Source of the DNA: Sessilibacter corallicola
Lineage (GTDB): Bacteria > Pseudomonadota > Gammaproteobacteria > Pseudomonadales > Cellvibrionaceae
Reading direction: 5' to 3'
Length of the DNA stretch: 64,000 nucleotides
NCBI RefSeq assembly: GCF_021290925.1
Contig: NZ_JAJSLX010000005.1
Coordinates: 124,001 to 188,000 of the forward strand
How positions within the stretch are numbered: position 1 is the first letter of the stretch; each line of letters starts with the position of its first letter. Below, piece after piece: positions 19,074 to 28,075 of the stretch. The position numbers and the translations under genes were made by a program. The notes under the pieces were generated by a model. That model saw only the letters and a program-made list of their open reading frames with translations. It was not told the DNA's origin and searched no databases.

Positions 19074-20822
19074 ATGAATCAACAAGTTGATGATCCCCGC
19101 GCTAGTCAGTCCAGCTGGCAAATCTACAAACGTCTTTTAGGTTATCTAAAATCCCACAAATTAAAATTCGGCTTGTCGATACTCGGGTTTTTAATTTACA
19201 GCCTTACCCAAGCGTCGTTCGGTTATGTGATTGAACAGTTCATTAAAGCGCTGCAAGACTCCAGCGAGAAAGGTTTATATTTTGTGCCGATCTTGGTAGT
19301 GGTTTTAGCTTTCATTCGCGGAGCGAGTTATTTTCTCGCCAACTACTCGATGTCGTTGGTGTCGCTGGCGGTGGTGAATGATTTGCGTAAAAACTTGTTC
19401 GCAAAAATTCTGTATTTACCCAGTAAATATTTTGACGATCGTAACTCGGCCGAAATGGTTGCCATTATTACGTTCAACATTAATCAGGTCAGCTCGTCGG
19501 CGTCGAATGCGGTTAAAACTATTTTTCGTGAAGGTTTTACGGTTATCGCTTTGCTGGTTTATCTGTTCTACAAAAACTGGCAGCTCACGTCTATTTTCTT
19601 GATTACCGCACCGTTCATGGCGGGCATTGTTACACTTGCCAGTCGTCGTTTTAGAAAGCTCAGTAAACGCATTCAATCGAGTATGGGCGATATCGCGCAC
19701 GTTGCTAACGAAGCGATCTCCGGTTATCGCCTCGTGCGCGGTTACGGCGGCGAAGACTACGAGCGACAGCGATTCTTTGAAGGCAGTGAGCGCAATACCA
19801 CGCAGGGCAATAAATTTAATTTGGTGCACTCCCTGCAAACGCCGGTACTGCAATTTATTTTGGCCTGTGCCTTGGCTGGCGTGATGTTGTTGGTGCTGAT
19901 TATTAATGGCACCCCAGAAGAACACGTGGCTTACATTGTGATGGCGGGTTTATTGGCGCGACCCATTCGCGCCTTAACCCAAGTCAGTGGCATGATTCAA
20001 AAAGGCATTACCGCCGCAGAAAGTGTGTTCGATGTTCTCGATGCCGATTCCGAAGTGAATAAAGGCGATTACAAAACCGATCGCGTTAACGGTGAATTGA
20101 CCTTTAAACAGGTGAATTTCCAATATTCCGAAGATTCTGGCCTCGCCTTAAAAGATCTTAATCTGACCATTCGAGCCGGTGAAACCGTCGCTTTGGTCGG
20201 AAAATCTGGCAGCGGAAAAACCACCTTGGCTGCTTTGATTAGCCGTTACTACGAGCCCAATTCTGGCGATATATTATTAGACGGCAAATCGCTACCGGAA
20301 TACGAACTCACTAATTTGCGTGAGCATCTCGCCTTGGTGAGCCAAAACATTACTTTGTTTAACTGCTCTGTGGCTGAAAATATTGCTTATGGTCATTTGG
20401 CCAATGCCACCCGTGAAGAAATCGTTGAAGCTGCTCGCGCAGCGCACGCGTTGGAGTTTATCGAGCAGCTGCCCGAGGGTTTCGATACCGTTATTGGTGA
20501 AGACGGCACCCGTCTCTCTGGCGGTCAGCGTCAGCGCATTGCCATTGCTCGAGCGCTGTTAAAAAATGCGCCGGTACTGATTTTGGATGAGGCAACCTCC
20601 GCGCTCGATACCGAATCCGAACGCGCCATTCAATCGGCATTAGAAGCGTTAATGCGCGATCGAACCACCATTGTTATTGCTCACCGTTTATCCACCATCG
20701 AAACGGCTGATCGCATTGTGGTTATGGGCAAAGGGGAAATTTTAGAGTCGGGCAGCCACGCACAGTTGCTCGAAAAGCAGGGCGCTTACGCCCAGCTGCA
20801 TGCGTCTCAACAGCTGGACTAA
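19074..20822 (+). CDS. msbA: Lipid A export ABC transporter, ATPase/permease
   Basis: 582 residues, half-transporter that flips lipid A-core across the inner membrane as a homodimer. Six membrane helices fill about residues 25-310. The ATPase domain follows: Walker A GKSGSGKTT near 375, Q-loop LVSQNITLF, signature LSGGQRQR near 481, Walker B VLILDEATSALD near 503, and the H-loop in VIAHRLST. Length and spacing agree with MsbA, and the placement between a heptosyltransferase and waaA supports lipid A cargo instead of a drug or peptide. Its start lies 26 bases after the previous stop, so the three LPS genes are likely one operon. Confidence 0.92.
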   Translation: MNQQVDDPRASQSSWQIYKRLLGYLKSHKLKFGLSILGFLIYSLTQASFGYVIEQFIKALQDSSEKGLYFVPILVVVLAFIRGASYFLANYSMSLVSLAVVNDLRKNLFAKILYLPSKYFDDRNSAEMVAIITFNINQVSSSASNAVKTIFREGFTVIALLVYLFYKNWQLTSIFLITAPFMAGIVTLASRRFRKLSKRIQSSMGDIAHVANEAISGYRLVRGYGGEDYERQRFFEGSERNTTQGNKFNLVHSLQTPVLQFILACALAGVMLLVLIINGTPEEHVAYIVMAGLLARPIRALTQVSGMIQKGITAAESVFDVLDADSEVNKGDYKTDRVNGELTFKQVNFQYSEDSGLALKDLNLTIRAGETVALVGKSGSGKTTLAALISRYYEPNSGDILLDGKSLPEYELTNLREHLALVSQNITLFNCSVAENIAYGHLANATREEIVEAARAAHALEFIEQLPEGFDTVIGEDGTRLSGGQRQRIAIARALLKNAPVLILDEATSALDTESERAIQSALEALMRDRTTIVIAHRLSTIETADRIVVMGKGEILESGSHAQLLEKQGAYAQLHASQQLD

Positions 20823-20841
20823 TTCATCGACTGATTTGATT

Positions 20842-22128
20842 ATGAAGCTTTGGCAATACGATTTAATTTGGAAATTAGCGTTGCCTTTGGCACGCAGACG
20901 ATTGAAAAAGCGCGCCAAATTAAACCCTGGTTACGGCTTAAATATCGATGAGCGTTTTGGGCTGTACACCAAAACTTACACCAGTGTGCGGCCTGTGGTT
21001 TGGTTGCACACGGTATCGGTGGGTGAGGCGATTGCAGCAAAGCCATTAATCGAATGGCTGCTGAGCGAAGAGCAATACCAAGTGTTAGTGACCTGTTCAA
21101 CACCCACCGGTCGCGATCAATTGTTGGAATTATTCGCCGATAAAATCTGGCTGGTGTATGCGCCGTACGACACCAAGCTTTTTGTTGACCGCTTTCTCGA
21201 TGCGTTTAATCCCCGTGCTTTTTTTATCATGGAAACGGAATTGTGGCCGAATTTAATTCGAGCCTGCCGAAACCGAAATATTCCCGTTGCATTATTAAAT
21301 GGTCGCCTGTCGGAGAAATCTTATAAGGGCTACACCAAACTGGGCACGATGATGTCCCAAATGCTGGATGATATGTCACTGATCACAGTGCAGTACAACA
21401 GTGATGGTGAGCGATTTAAAAAGCTTGGTGCTGCGCAAAACAAAGTAGTGGCCTGCGGCAGTATTAAATTCGATATCGAAATCACCGATGATATTAAAAG
21501 CAAAGCTTCACAGCTGAAATCGCACATGCACGACGTTGGTCGGCAATTTATTTGGATCGCCGCGTCAACTCATCAAGGCGAAGATGAAATTATTTTGGCG
21601 GCACACAAACGTTTGCTTGCCAAGCAACCGAAAGCGTTATTAATTTTGGTGCCCAGACACCCCGAACGGTTCCAATCCGTTGCCGAATTGTGCTCGTCTT
21701 TCACCACTGAAAAAAGAAGCCAGACCGAAATGTTAGCCAAGGGTACCGAGGTATTGTTGGGCGATACATTGGGCGAATTGATGATGCTTTATGGCCTCGC
21801 TGATCTTGCCTTTGTCGGCGGCAGTTTGGTGGAAAACGGTGGCCACAATTTAATTGAACCGGCGAACTGGAATTTACCTTTATTGAGTGGGCCGAGCCTG
21901 TTTAATTTTTCAGTCATCAGTGATCAGTTACTGGAAAAAAATGCTCTTAGTATCGTCAATGACAGTGACGAGCTTTATCAGCAATTAAGCCGTTTTTTGG
22001 ACGATGATTTACGCGCAGTAGCGGGCAGGCAGTCGGGTGAATTTGCTTTGGAAAATCGCGGCGCATTAGCGCGAGCCATTGCGGAAATCAAACCCTATTT
22101 GCCAGCAGCTGATCAAACAACGGAATAA
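20842..22128 (+). CDS. waaA: 3-deoxy-D-manno-octulosonic acid transferase
   Basis: Transfers Kdo from CMP-Kdo to lipid IVA, the base of the LPS core. 428 residues from the ATG at 20842, matching the usual 425 or so. Family features: basic hydrophobic N-terminus (KLALPLARRRLKKRAK), VVWLHTVSVGEAIAAKPLI, TPTGRDQLLELF, the membrane-associated block IMETELWPNLI, LLNGRLSEKSYKGY, and the CMP-binding region LAFVGGSLVENGGHNLIEPA. A longer in-frame ATG at 20800 lies inside the end of msbA; the shorter form fits the family better. The 3' end overlaps the convergent sulfotransferase gene by 16 bases. Confidence 0.94.
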   Translation: MKLWQYDLIWKLALPLARRRLKKRAKLNPGYGLNIDERFGLYTKTYTSVRPVVWLHTVSVGEAIAAKPLIEWLLSEEQYQVLVTCSTPTGRDQLLELFADKIWLVYAPYDTKLFVDRFLDAFNPRAFFIMETELWPNLIRACRNRNIPVALLNGRLSEKSYKGYTKLGTMMSQMLDDMSLITVQYNSDGERFKKLGAAQNKVVACGSIKFDIEITDDIKSKASQLKSHMHDVGRQFIWIAASTHQGEDEIILAAHKRLLAKQPKALLILVPRHPERFQSVAELCSSFTTEKRSQTEMLAKGTEVLLGDTLGELMMLYGLADLAFVGGSLVENGGHNLIEPANWNLPLLSGPSLFNFSVISDQLLEKNALSIVNDSDELYQQLSRFLDDDLRAVAGRQSGEFALENRGALARAIAEIKPYLPAADQTTE

Positions 22129-22820
22129 TCAAAAAACGTTCGTCGGCCGTTTTTTGCCAGGTGAGAGGGAACTTTACTGGGGTGTTTTATTGCCTGCCAA
22201 TCGGTGATTTTTCCGTTTTTATTGAGTGGCTGCGCGGCAATTTTTAATCTTTCAAAGTCTTCTGAATTTTTTTTAATTTCACCGTGATTATATTCAATTG
22301 TATTATTGTTGATCCTATCAACGAGCTTGGAAAAATCCGCCGTTGCGGTGGTGTTTTCAAGATCGACTAATTCAGCGGTTATTAATAATTTATTGAGTTT
22401 AACGGCCAGCGTTTTTATTTTATTGAAGTGCTCAGCGTAACAGTGCGCTAAATGTTCTGTATCAGTTAACCGTGTTTGATTCAAAGGCCCAAAGCTGCGT
22501 TCGAACGACCGAATAATCAGTGGATGAAATCGCTCTCTGGGTTGATGTTTGAGTTTATCCAACATTAATGTAATCGACGGCAACCAATCGTTAAAATCTC
22601 GATGCAGATACATCCAAATGCTGTTGGGATAAAGCGCATTCAGCTCGCAAAAATCAGAAAAAACCGGTGTATCGGCAATAACGTTGGCTTGTTCAAACGC
22701 AGCCTCGGTGAAAGCGGTGTGAGCCACCAAAAAATGGTGTTGCAGAAATACATGGCACAAGCTGGTTGTGCCAGTTCTCGGTAGGCCAAGAATAAAAATT
22801 TTCTGATTGGGTTTCAGCAT
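22113..22820 (-). CDS. Sulfotransferase-family protein
   Basis: 235 residues. The N-terminal IFILGLPRTGTTSLCHVFL is the PAPS 5'-phosphosulfate-binding loop of the sulfotransferase superfamily. The pattern YLHRDFNDWLPSI resembles the region of the 3'-phosphate-binding Arg/Ser block, but a textbook RxPxxxxxS is not seen. The acceptor is unknown. The gene is 10 bases downstream of a GNAT gene on the same strand and overlaps the 3' end of waaA head-on. Because it is in an argP-led transcription unit and not in the LPS operon, I would not assume LPS sulfation. Confidence 0.7.
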   Translation of the reverse strand: MLKPNQKIFILGLPRTGTTSLCHVFLQHHFLVAHTAFTEAAFEQANVIADTPVFSDFCELNALYPNSIWMYLHRDFNDWLPSITLMLDKLKHQPRERFHPLIIRSFERSFGPLNQTRLTDTEHLAHCYAEHFNKIKTLAVKLNKLLITAELVDLENTTATADFSKLVDRINNNTIEYNHGEIKKNSEDFERLKIAAQPLNKNGKITDWQAIKHPSKVPSHLAKNGRRTFFDYSVV

Positions 22821-22830
22821 AAATTATGAA

Positions 22831-23295
22831 TTAATGATTGGCCTGCTCGTACATTAAATAATAGCTTTCTTCCATGCCTAAATTTTCATAAGTGGTTTGG
22901 GCAACGCGATTTTCTTTTTCAACGTAGAGCCTAAAACCGCAGACATTATTTTGCTGATCGGCCAGCTCTTTCACGGATTGATACAGCAAGCGGTAGACAC
23001 CTTGGCGACGAAATTCGGGGGCAACGTAAACACTTTGAATCCACCAGAATTCTTGGTTTCTCCAATCACTCCATTCTTTGGTGATCATTAAGCTGCCGGC
23101 AATGGTGTCGTTTTCGCTGGCAACCAAATAAAAGCCGCGCTCGGGTTCGCTGATTAAACGTGTTACACCATTGGTGAGTATGGCGTTATCCAGTGTTTTG
23201 TCTTCGGTTTCCATCGCCATGGCTTGATTGAATTCGACGATGATTTCAGCGTCTTCTAGGGTGCCTTGGCGAACGGTGAATCGTGATTCTGACAT
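22831..23295 (-). CDS. GNAT-family N-acetyltransferase
   Basis: 154 residues, one GNAT domain covering the whole protein: an N-terminal strand-helix unit (TVRQGTLEDAEIIVEFNQAMA), the central strand WIQSVYVAPEFRRQGVYRLL with the acetyl-CoA pyrophosphate loop R-R-x-G-V-Y, and C-terminal AQTTYENLGMEESYYLMY. Substrate unknown. It lies 28 bases after argP and 10 bases before the sulfotransferase gene on the same strand, so probably shares their transcript. In related genomes a similar GNAT next to argP would support an amino-acid or polyamine substrate, but this is only a suggestion. Confidence 0.85.
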   Translation of the reverse strand: MSESRFTVRQGTLEDAEIIVEFNQAMAMETEDKTLDNAILTNGVTRLISEPERGFYLVASENDTIAGSLMITKEWSDWRNQEFWWIQSVYVAPEFRRQGVYRLLYQSVKELADQQNNVCGFRLYVEKENRVAQTTYENLGMEESYYLMYEQANH

Positions 23296-23323
23296 CTACA
23301 ATATCCTGAAAATGAACAAGGGG

Positions 23324-24199
23324 TTACCAGTGCTTTGCACAGTAATTTAAAATTAATTGCGTGAATTCTCGAACAAGGTTCGATTTTACCGTCCAGGTGT
23401 GCCAATACAAAGGCACAAATACCGGAATGTGAGGCGTGAGCTTAATGAGATCACCGCGATCAATGTACTTTTGGCACTGCAACTCCGGCACCAGTCCCCA
23501 CGCTAATCCTCGGCGAATAAAATCCAGGTAATTTTCCGCCGAAGGAATTTGGTGAAAACGATACTGCGCGACCTTGAGCTGAAAGTGTTCGGCTAAGTAA
23601 TTTTCCTGCAATTTATCTTTGGGACCAAAGTGCAGCGCTGGTGCATCGATAAAATGCTCGGCGGAAGGCCCGTTGGGAAAATAAGTCTGTTTGAATTCCT
23701 CGGTGCACACGCTGTAGTACACCATATCGCCCAAGTGGAAACTGTCACAGCCACTGATGGGCTCTTTGTGGGAGCTGATCGAGCCAATGACGTCCCCCTT
23801 GCGCAACAGCTCTAATGTTTCGTCCTGATCATCGACCTTCAAATCCAGCAATACCTGATTCTGTTTGACGAATTCTGCCATAGCCGGAATAAACCAGGTG
23901 CCGAGGCTGTCGGCGTTGATACCGATAGTGAGGTTGTGCGATCGGTTGCTGTGGGCGCCGAACATTTCGGATTCGAGCAGTTCGGCCTGGCGGTAAAAGC
24001 TCATCAGGCGTTTGCCGAGTTCGGTGGGAACGGGTGGATTACCGCGCAACAACAGTGTGTGACCCGACTGTTGTTCCAGTTGCTTGATGCGCTGGGATAC
24101 CGCAGATTGGGAGATATTGAGCCTCTGTGCCGCGCGGTCAAAGTTTCCGGTTTCAATGACCGCCGCCAATGCTCGTAATTGTCGATTGATGAGCTGCAT
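23324..24199 (-). CDS. argP: LysR-type regulator of arginine/lysine export
   Basis: 291 residues. The N-terminal winged helix reads MQLINRQLRALAAVIETGNF and AAQRLNISQSAVSQRIKQLE, followed by a typical LysR effector-binding domain. The sequence and the divergent LysE/ArgO-type exporter 159 bases away match the ArgP-ArgO (LysG-LysE) pair. ArgP activates the exporter when arginine is bound and is held inactive by lysine in E. coli. A candidate operator in the shared region is listed separately. The identity of the effector here is inferred from the family and neighbour. Confidence 0.9.
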   Translation of the reverse strand: MQLINRQLRALAAVIETGNFDRAAQRLNISQSAVSQRIKQLEQQSGHTLLLRGNPPVPTELGKRLMSFYRQAELLESEMFGAHSNRSHNLTIGINADSLGTWFIPAMAEFVKQNQVLLDLKVDDQDETLELLRKGDVIGSISSHKEPISGCDSFHLGDMVYYSVCTEEFKQTYFPNGPSAEHFIDAPALHFGPKDKLQENYLAEHFQLKVAQYRFHQIPSAENYLDFIRRGLAWGLVPELQCQKYIDRGDLIKLTPHIPVFVPLYWHTWTVKSNLVREFTQLILNYCAKHW

Positions 24200-24267
24200 A
24201 AGAAAAACTTATCTGTGATCAGAATATTTAGTTTTTGTGGATTCGATTCCTATCTTAAACTTTAATT

Positions 24268-24298
24268 GTCTGTTGAAGCTATAGCGTTTGACAGACAC
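24268..24298. promoter_or_regulatory. Candidate ArgP operator
   Basis: TGTCTGT (24268-24274) and ACAGACA (24292-24298) form a perfect 7-base inverted repeat, 17 bases apart, in the argP-argO intergenic region about 60 bases before argO. Placement suits a LysR-type site; binding is not shown. Confidence 0.35.
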
Positions 24299-24358
24299 TT
24301 CTGTGTGTCCAGCACAAACTTCTTATTCTTCGAAACTCTATTTTTTTAGGAACTGCAA

Positions 24359-24967
24359 ATGATCAGTCTGTTGCCGATCGTCAAAGGCTATTCGTTGACG
24401 CTGGGGTTGATTGTCGCTATTGGTGCGCAAAATGCCATGCTAATCAGTCAAAGTATTCGTAACCAACATCAATGGCTGATGGCCGCTATTTGTATGGTGA
24501 TTGATATCACCCTTATTTCGGCTGGTGTTTTTGGCTTTGGGGTTGTGATTGAGCAAGCGCCGGAGATGGTCACGTATTTTAAATACGGCGGAGCGGCGTT
24601 CTTGGCGTGGTACGGTTATCGCGCGTTTTGTGATTCCCGCAAAGAGCAAACATTAGAGTCCAGTAAAACGGTGGTTACCGGTCGTAGAACCATTATTTTG
24701 ATGACCTTGGCGGTGAGTTTGCTCAACCCACACGTGTATTTGGATACCGTGGTATTGATCGGCTCTGTCGGTGCGCAAATGCCTGGTACAGATCAGTTTG
24801 CTTTTGCCTTCGGTGCGTCTATGGCATCAATTACTTGGTTTGTTTCTTTGTGTATTTTAGGCAAGGCGTTGCAGCCGTTGTTCGAGAAACCGATTGCCTG
24901 GAAAATTCTTTATACGATTGTGGCGTTAATGATGTGGGCGATTGCTTTGAGCTTACTGCTGATGTAA
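24359..24967 (+). CDS. argO: LysE/ArgO-family amino-acid exporter
   Basis: 202 residues, inner-membrane exporter of the LysE superfamily with about six hydrophobic segments. The family N-terminal signature is present: LGLIVAIGAQNAMLISQSIR. The central region carries LLNPHVYLDTVVLIGSVGAQ, the conserved NPHVYLDT block of ArgO/LysE. It exports arginine and possibly lysine or canavanine in related systems. ATG at 24359 with TTAGGA upstream. Divergent from argP, the expected regulator. A hairpin follows the gene. Confidence 0.92.
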   Translation: MISLLPIVKGYSLTLGLIVAIGAQNAMLISQSIRNQHQWLMAAICMVIDITLISAGVFGFGVVIEQAPEMVTYFKYGGAAFLAWYGYRAFCDSRKEQTLESSKTVVTGRRTIILMTLAVSLLNPHVYLDTVVLIGSVGAQMPGTDQFAFAFGASMASITWFVSLCILGKALQPLFEKPIAWKILYTIVALMMWAIALSLLLM

Positions 24968-24984
24968 TAGCAGGTCTTAAACAA

Positions 24985-25013
24985 CCCTGATTATTCGAAT
25001 GAATTAATCAGGG
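24985..25013. terminator. Hairpin between convergent genes
   Basis: CCCTGATTA (24985-24993) pairs with TAATCAGGG (25005-25013), with partial pairing inside the loop. It lies between argO and the convergent membrane-protein gene. There is no long T-run, so it may be a weak or bidirectional terminator. Confidence 0.55.
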
Positions 25014-25042
25014 TGTGTGTTGGCCATCTAATTAATACTGCA

Positions 25043-26440
25043 TTACATAAACTTAGCCAAAGGATTATCTTTCAGCTCTTTTTCTCGATCGCTGTCGATG
25101 GTTGCTTTTAGTTTATCCAAGAATTTTTGGTAACTGTCGGCTTTGTGTGCGAGATTAGGGGTTTTTAGCAACGCGCTTTTCAGAAGCGTGTAAGCTTCAA
25201 AAATTGCAGGTTTGTTGTTGTAGCGTTTGTGGAAATTATTCAGCAATTTAATGACTGACTTGTAATCGCCTTGGTTGAATAAATCTCTGGCAAGATCGTT
25301 ACACACATCTGCTTTTGATGGGTGGTAATTGGGAATTACCGCAGAAATCGCTCGGTAGGTATTTACCGTTGCGTATTCGTCGCCACGGCTCATGATTCTG
25401 GGTAAGTAAGTATCCGAATAACGCTCCAGGGCGTCTTTGTCTTTAACCGCGCAAATGAGTTTAAAACACTTTTCCCACAAGCTGAGATTGTTGTGGTTTT
25501 TAGGCAGCAGTTCGCGGTAAACCTCAATGGCCAAGGAGTAACGGCCTTCTTTGACCAGCACTTCTATTTGCGCGGTTTTTATTTGCAGTTCGGTTCTCGG
25601 TTCGTGAGAAACGCTGGAATCCGGTGCGTAGAACCCCAACGCATCTTGTTTTTGAAACACCAAATACCCCATCATGTGAAAGGTAATGACGCTGTAATAA
25701 CCGGTGATTAGGTTGCTGGTAATGATTTGAATGTTTTTATGTTCTGCGCCGATTAAGCTCGATAGCAGCACCAGCGACGACGACATAATAAACAAAAACA
25801 CCAGCATGATGATGTAGGCGGCACCGGTGGATTTAATTAACTGTGCAATATTGGAGGGGCTGACGGCTTCGGCTAAATCACCATTGACCGCCAATAAGAT
25901 AAAATTCGCAGGCAGCACGATCAGCACCAAACACAGCATGACAATCGCCAGTTCTTCGCCTAAAAAACTTTCCACGACAATGACCAGGGCGATACCTAAA
26001 CCGCCAATTGCAATCACCTGGGCCAGCAATTGTATGCCGCCGTTAAAGCTTTCTTCGACTTTCGGTGCTTCCATTTTTCCAGCAGCGGTGTTTTCCAAAC
26101 ACTGAAACGAGTAGCGCATCAGAAAAATGGCTGGCACTAATAGCAACAGCGTCACTTGGTAGTATTGGGCGAGGAAAGCAATGACTGTCACTAACCCGAT
26201 CAACATCAGCGATTGCTTATTAAATCCGTAGCGATAAATCTGATCCAACTTCCGCCAAAATGGCTCAACACTGTAGGCCGCGCCCAAGAAGGTCAGCGGT
26301 TGTCCGCAGTTAAAACAGCGACGCGCTTCGATATCGTCGGAGGCTGGATTTTCATCGCAGCAAGATTCGCACGTGAAGAGCTTACAGTTGCGGCAATAGT
26401 AACTGGCAGGTTTTAACGGATGATATTTACAGTGGCTCAT
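25043..26440 (-). CDS. Multi-pass membrane protein with N-terminal zinc ribbon and C-terminal TPR-like region
   Basis: 465 residues, not a named family. Residues 1-50 are rich in Cys and His (CKYHPLKPASYYCRNC, CESCC, RRCFNCGQPL), a B-box/zinc-ribbon-like layout. About residues 75-270 hold several hydrophobic helices (MLIGLVTVIAFLAQYY, LLLLVPAIFLMRYS and others). The C-terminal 180 residues are soluble and helical with a tetratricopeptide look (EVLVKEGRYSLAIEVYRELL, LFNQGDYKSVIKLLNNF). The gene starts 9 bases after the rhomboid protease gene, which also ends in a helical domain, so the two are probably an operon and may form one complex. Confidence 0.75.
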   Translation of the reverse strand: MSHCKYHPLKPASYYCRNCKLFTCESCCDENPASDDIEARRCFNCGQPLTFLGAAYSVEPFWRKLDQIYRYGFNKQSLMLIGLVTVIAFLAQYYQVTLLLLVPAIFLMRYSFQCLENTAAGKMEAPKVEESFNGGIQLLAQVIAIGGLGIALVIVVESFLGEELAIVMLCLVLIVLPANFILLAVNGDLAEAVSPSNIAQLIKSTGAAYIIMLVFLFIMSSSLVLLSSLIGAEHKNIQIITSNLITGYYSVITFHMMGYLVFQKQDALGFYAPDSSVSHEPRTELQIKTAQIEVLVKEGRYSLAIEVYRELLPKNHNNLSLWEKCFKLICAVKDKDALERYSDTYLPRIMSRGDEYATVNTYRAISAVIPNYHPSKADVCNDLARDLFNQGDYKSVIKLLNNFHKRYNNKPAIFEAYTLLKSALLKTPNLAHKADSYQKFLDKLKATIDSDREKELKDNPLAKFM

Positions 26441-26449
26441 ACTACAGGG

Positions 26450-27886
26450 TTAGAGGTTCCGCGTTAGTTCATCGGCGTATTCATCGTAGCGAACTTTTTT
26501 ATTGGGGAAGCCTTCACGTTCGTAATAATGTGACAGACGTCGCGCAAGTTTTGCCAGCGCCGGATCGAGAAATTTTAATGTGGCTAGGTGTTCGAATATT
26601 GTTTCCGATAACAACGGTTCGTTGGCATCGACCAATTTCATCGCAATTTGGGCTTGTGTTTTGGGTTGAAAAGCTTGTCGCTGTTGTTCGTTGAGCGATT
26701 TCCAGTAAGCCAACCAAGCTTCGTTAAGACCGCTTAAATTGCCGTGCGATGAAAGACATTCAACCAGAAAATCCTGTTGTTTTTCGCCGCCGATGGCTTT
26801 GAATAAATTCAGTTTGATTTCCAGTAACGTGTGGTCGTTACTGTGATTGGCGAGCATTTTATTGGTTAAATCCAACGCCTGGGAAAATTCATAATTGGCG
26901 ATGGTTTTATAAACGCGGTCTAATTCTTCTCGATAGTGATCAATTTCCTGATCTTGATCGAGATAGTTTTCATCAATAGCTTTTTGATTGGTGTACTGGG
27001 TGTAAAAAATTAACGCGAAACCAGTGATGAAGCCGCCAATGTGGGCGCTGTAGGCTACCGACGATTGAGTATCAAAAATCAAATACAACAATTCAGTCAG
27101 TAAATAGACCGGTAAAATCCACAGTGCAGGTGCTTTAAAATAACCGACAAAGATAAATGCCCAGTAAAAAAACTCGATCTTTTTCAGCTTAAACAACGCC
27201 ACGTACATGGCCATCACCGCTGAAATTGCGCCGCTGGCACCGACTAAATAGCTGGTTTCGCGACTGCCTGCATTGAATAACCAGTAAATAATTCCTGCGC
27301 CAATTCCACCTAAAAGGTAATACGTTAGAAAACGCTGAGAACCCAATGCGGCTTCAACGGCAAAGCCGCACACCAGCAGAAAAATCATATTGCCCATTAA
27401 ATGCCAGATGTCGCCGTGCAAAAATTGGTGACTGATTAAATTAACAATACTCAAATGCTGGGTGGTTAAACCGTAGGCGCGGGCGCTGACGGTATTTACT
27501 TGGGCGTTGAGTTTTTCTCGCGATAATCGCCACTGGTCAAGAACATTACTGTCGTTGGTGTAGAACTGATCGTTTTCCCGAATGTAAATGGCAAAATCCG
27601 GGTTGGTTACCATGTCTTGAAATAGATACGCGGAATCTGTTTCTAGCAGCTGATCTAGGGTTAGCTCGTAGTTTTGCGCCTGGGTACGCTCCCAAAAGTC
27701 TTGATACGCTGGCCATTCGGTTTTATTCAGTTGCTCTGATTTATAAAAATTATAGGCGTTGTTGAGTCTGCGCTCGTCGCCGCTTTGGTAAATAGCGAAT
27801 ATCAGGATATTCAGTAATATCAGGGCGAAAACGGCGACAGGTGGCCGAGACCAATCAATGCGTTTTTCTGTAGGAAGTACAACCAT
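26450..27886 (-). CDS. Rhomboid-family intramembrane serine protease with extended soluble regions
   Basis: 478 residues. The rhomboid core (about 150-300) has the helix-1/2 motif HGDIWHLMGNMIFLL, the catalytic serine in GASGAISA near 219 and the catalytic histidine in YSAHIGGF near 280. Before the core lies about 110 residues of soluble sequence after a first membrane helix (VFALILLNILIFAIY). After the core lie about 170 residues of helical soluble sequence (DREELDRVYKTIANY type). This is longer than GlpG. It cleaves membrane proteins within or near the bilayer; targets are unknown. The downstream zinc-ribbon membrane protein is the obvious candidate partner. Confidence 0.9.
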   Translation of the reverse strand: MVVLPTEKRIDWSRPPVAVFALILLNILIFAIYQSGDERRLNNAYNFYKSEQLNKTEWPAYQDFWERTQAQNYELTLDQLLETDSAYLFQDMVTNPDFAIYIRENDQFYTNDSNVLDQWRLSREKLNAQVNTVSARAYGLTTQHLSIVNLISHQFLHGDIWHLMGNMIFLLVCGFAVEAALGSQRFLTYYLLGGIGAGIIYWLFNAGSRETSYLVGASGAISAVMAMYVALFKLKKIEFFYWAFIFVGYFKAPALWILPVYLLTELLYLIFDTQSSVAYSAHIGGFITGFALIFYTQYTNQKAIDENYLDQDQEIDHYREELDRVYKTIANYEFSQALDLTNKMLANHSNDHTLLEIKLNLFKAIGGEKQQDFLVECLSSHGNLSGLNEAWLAYWKSLNEQQRQAFQPKTQAQIAMKLVDANEPLLSETIFEHLATLKFLDPALAKLARRLSHYYEREGFPNKKVRYDEYADELTRNL

Positions 27887-27922
27887 AGAACCTTGTTATT
27901 AAATCAGTGGCGTCTAATTAAG

Positions 27923-27950
27923 CTTAATTTCACGAACTTAATTTCACGAA
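27923..27950. repeat. 14-bp tandem duplication
   Basis: CTTAATTTCACGAA occurs twice back to back with no mismatch, just upstream of the rhomboid gene. Confidence 0.9.
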
Positions 27951-28036
27951 TAAGTGTTTCCAAAGAATCAATCTACCTCAACCGACGGCAACAGTGAACT
28001 TGTGTATTGTCCCGCTGAATTCGATTTTTGCCTTAA

Positions 28037-28075
28037 TCATTCTCAAAAGTCATTCTCAAAAATCATTGTCAAATA
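28037..28075. repeat. 13-bp tandem triplication
   Basis: TCATTCTCAAAAG, TCATTCTCAAAAA and TCATTGTCAAATA follow each other directly; the third copy is the most diverged. Confidence 0.9.

Noticed and set aside
19416-19925. A 169-codon open frame antisense to msbA
   Set aside because: Overlaps conserved membrane helices of msbA; no start signal or family similarity.
22113-22820. The sulfotransferase as part of the LPS operon
   Set aside because: It is on the opposite strand, overlaps waaA only at the 3' end and belongs to the argP-side transcription unit.
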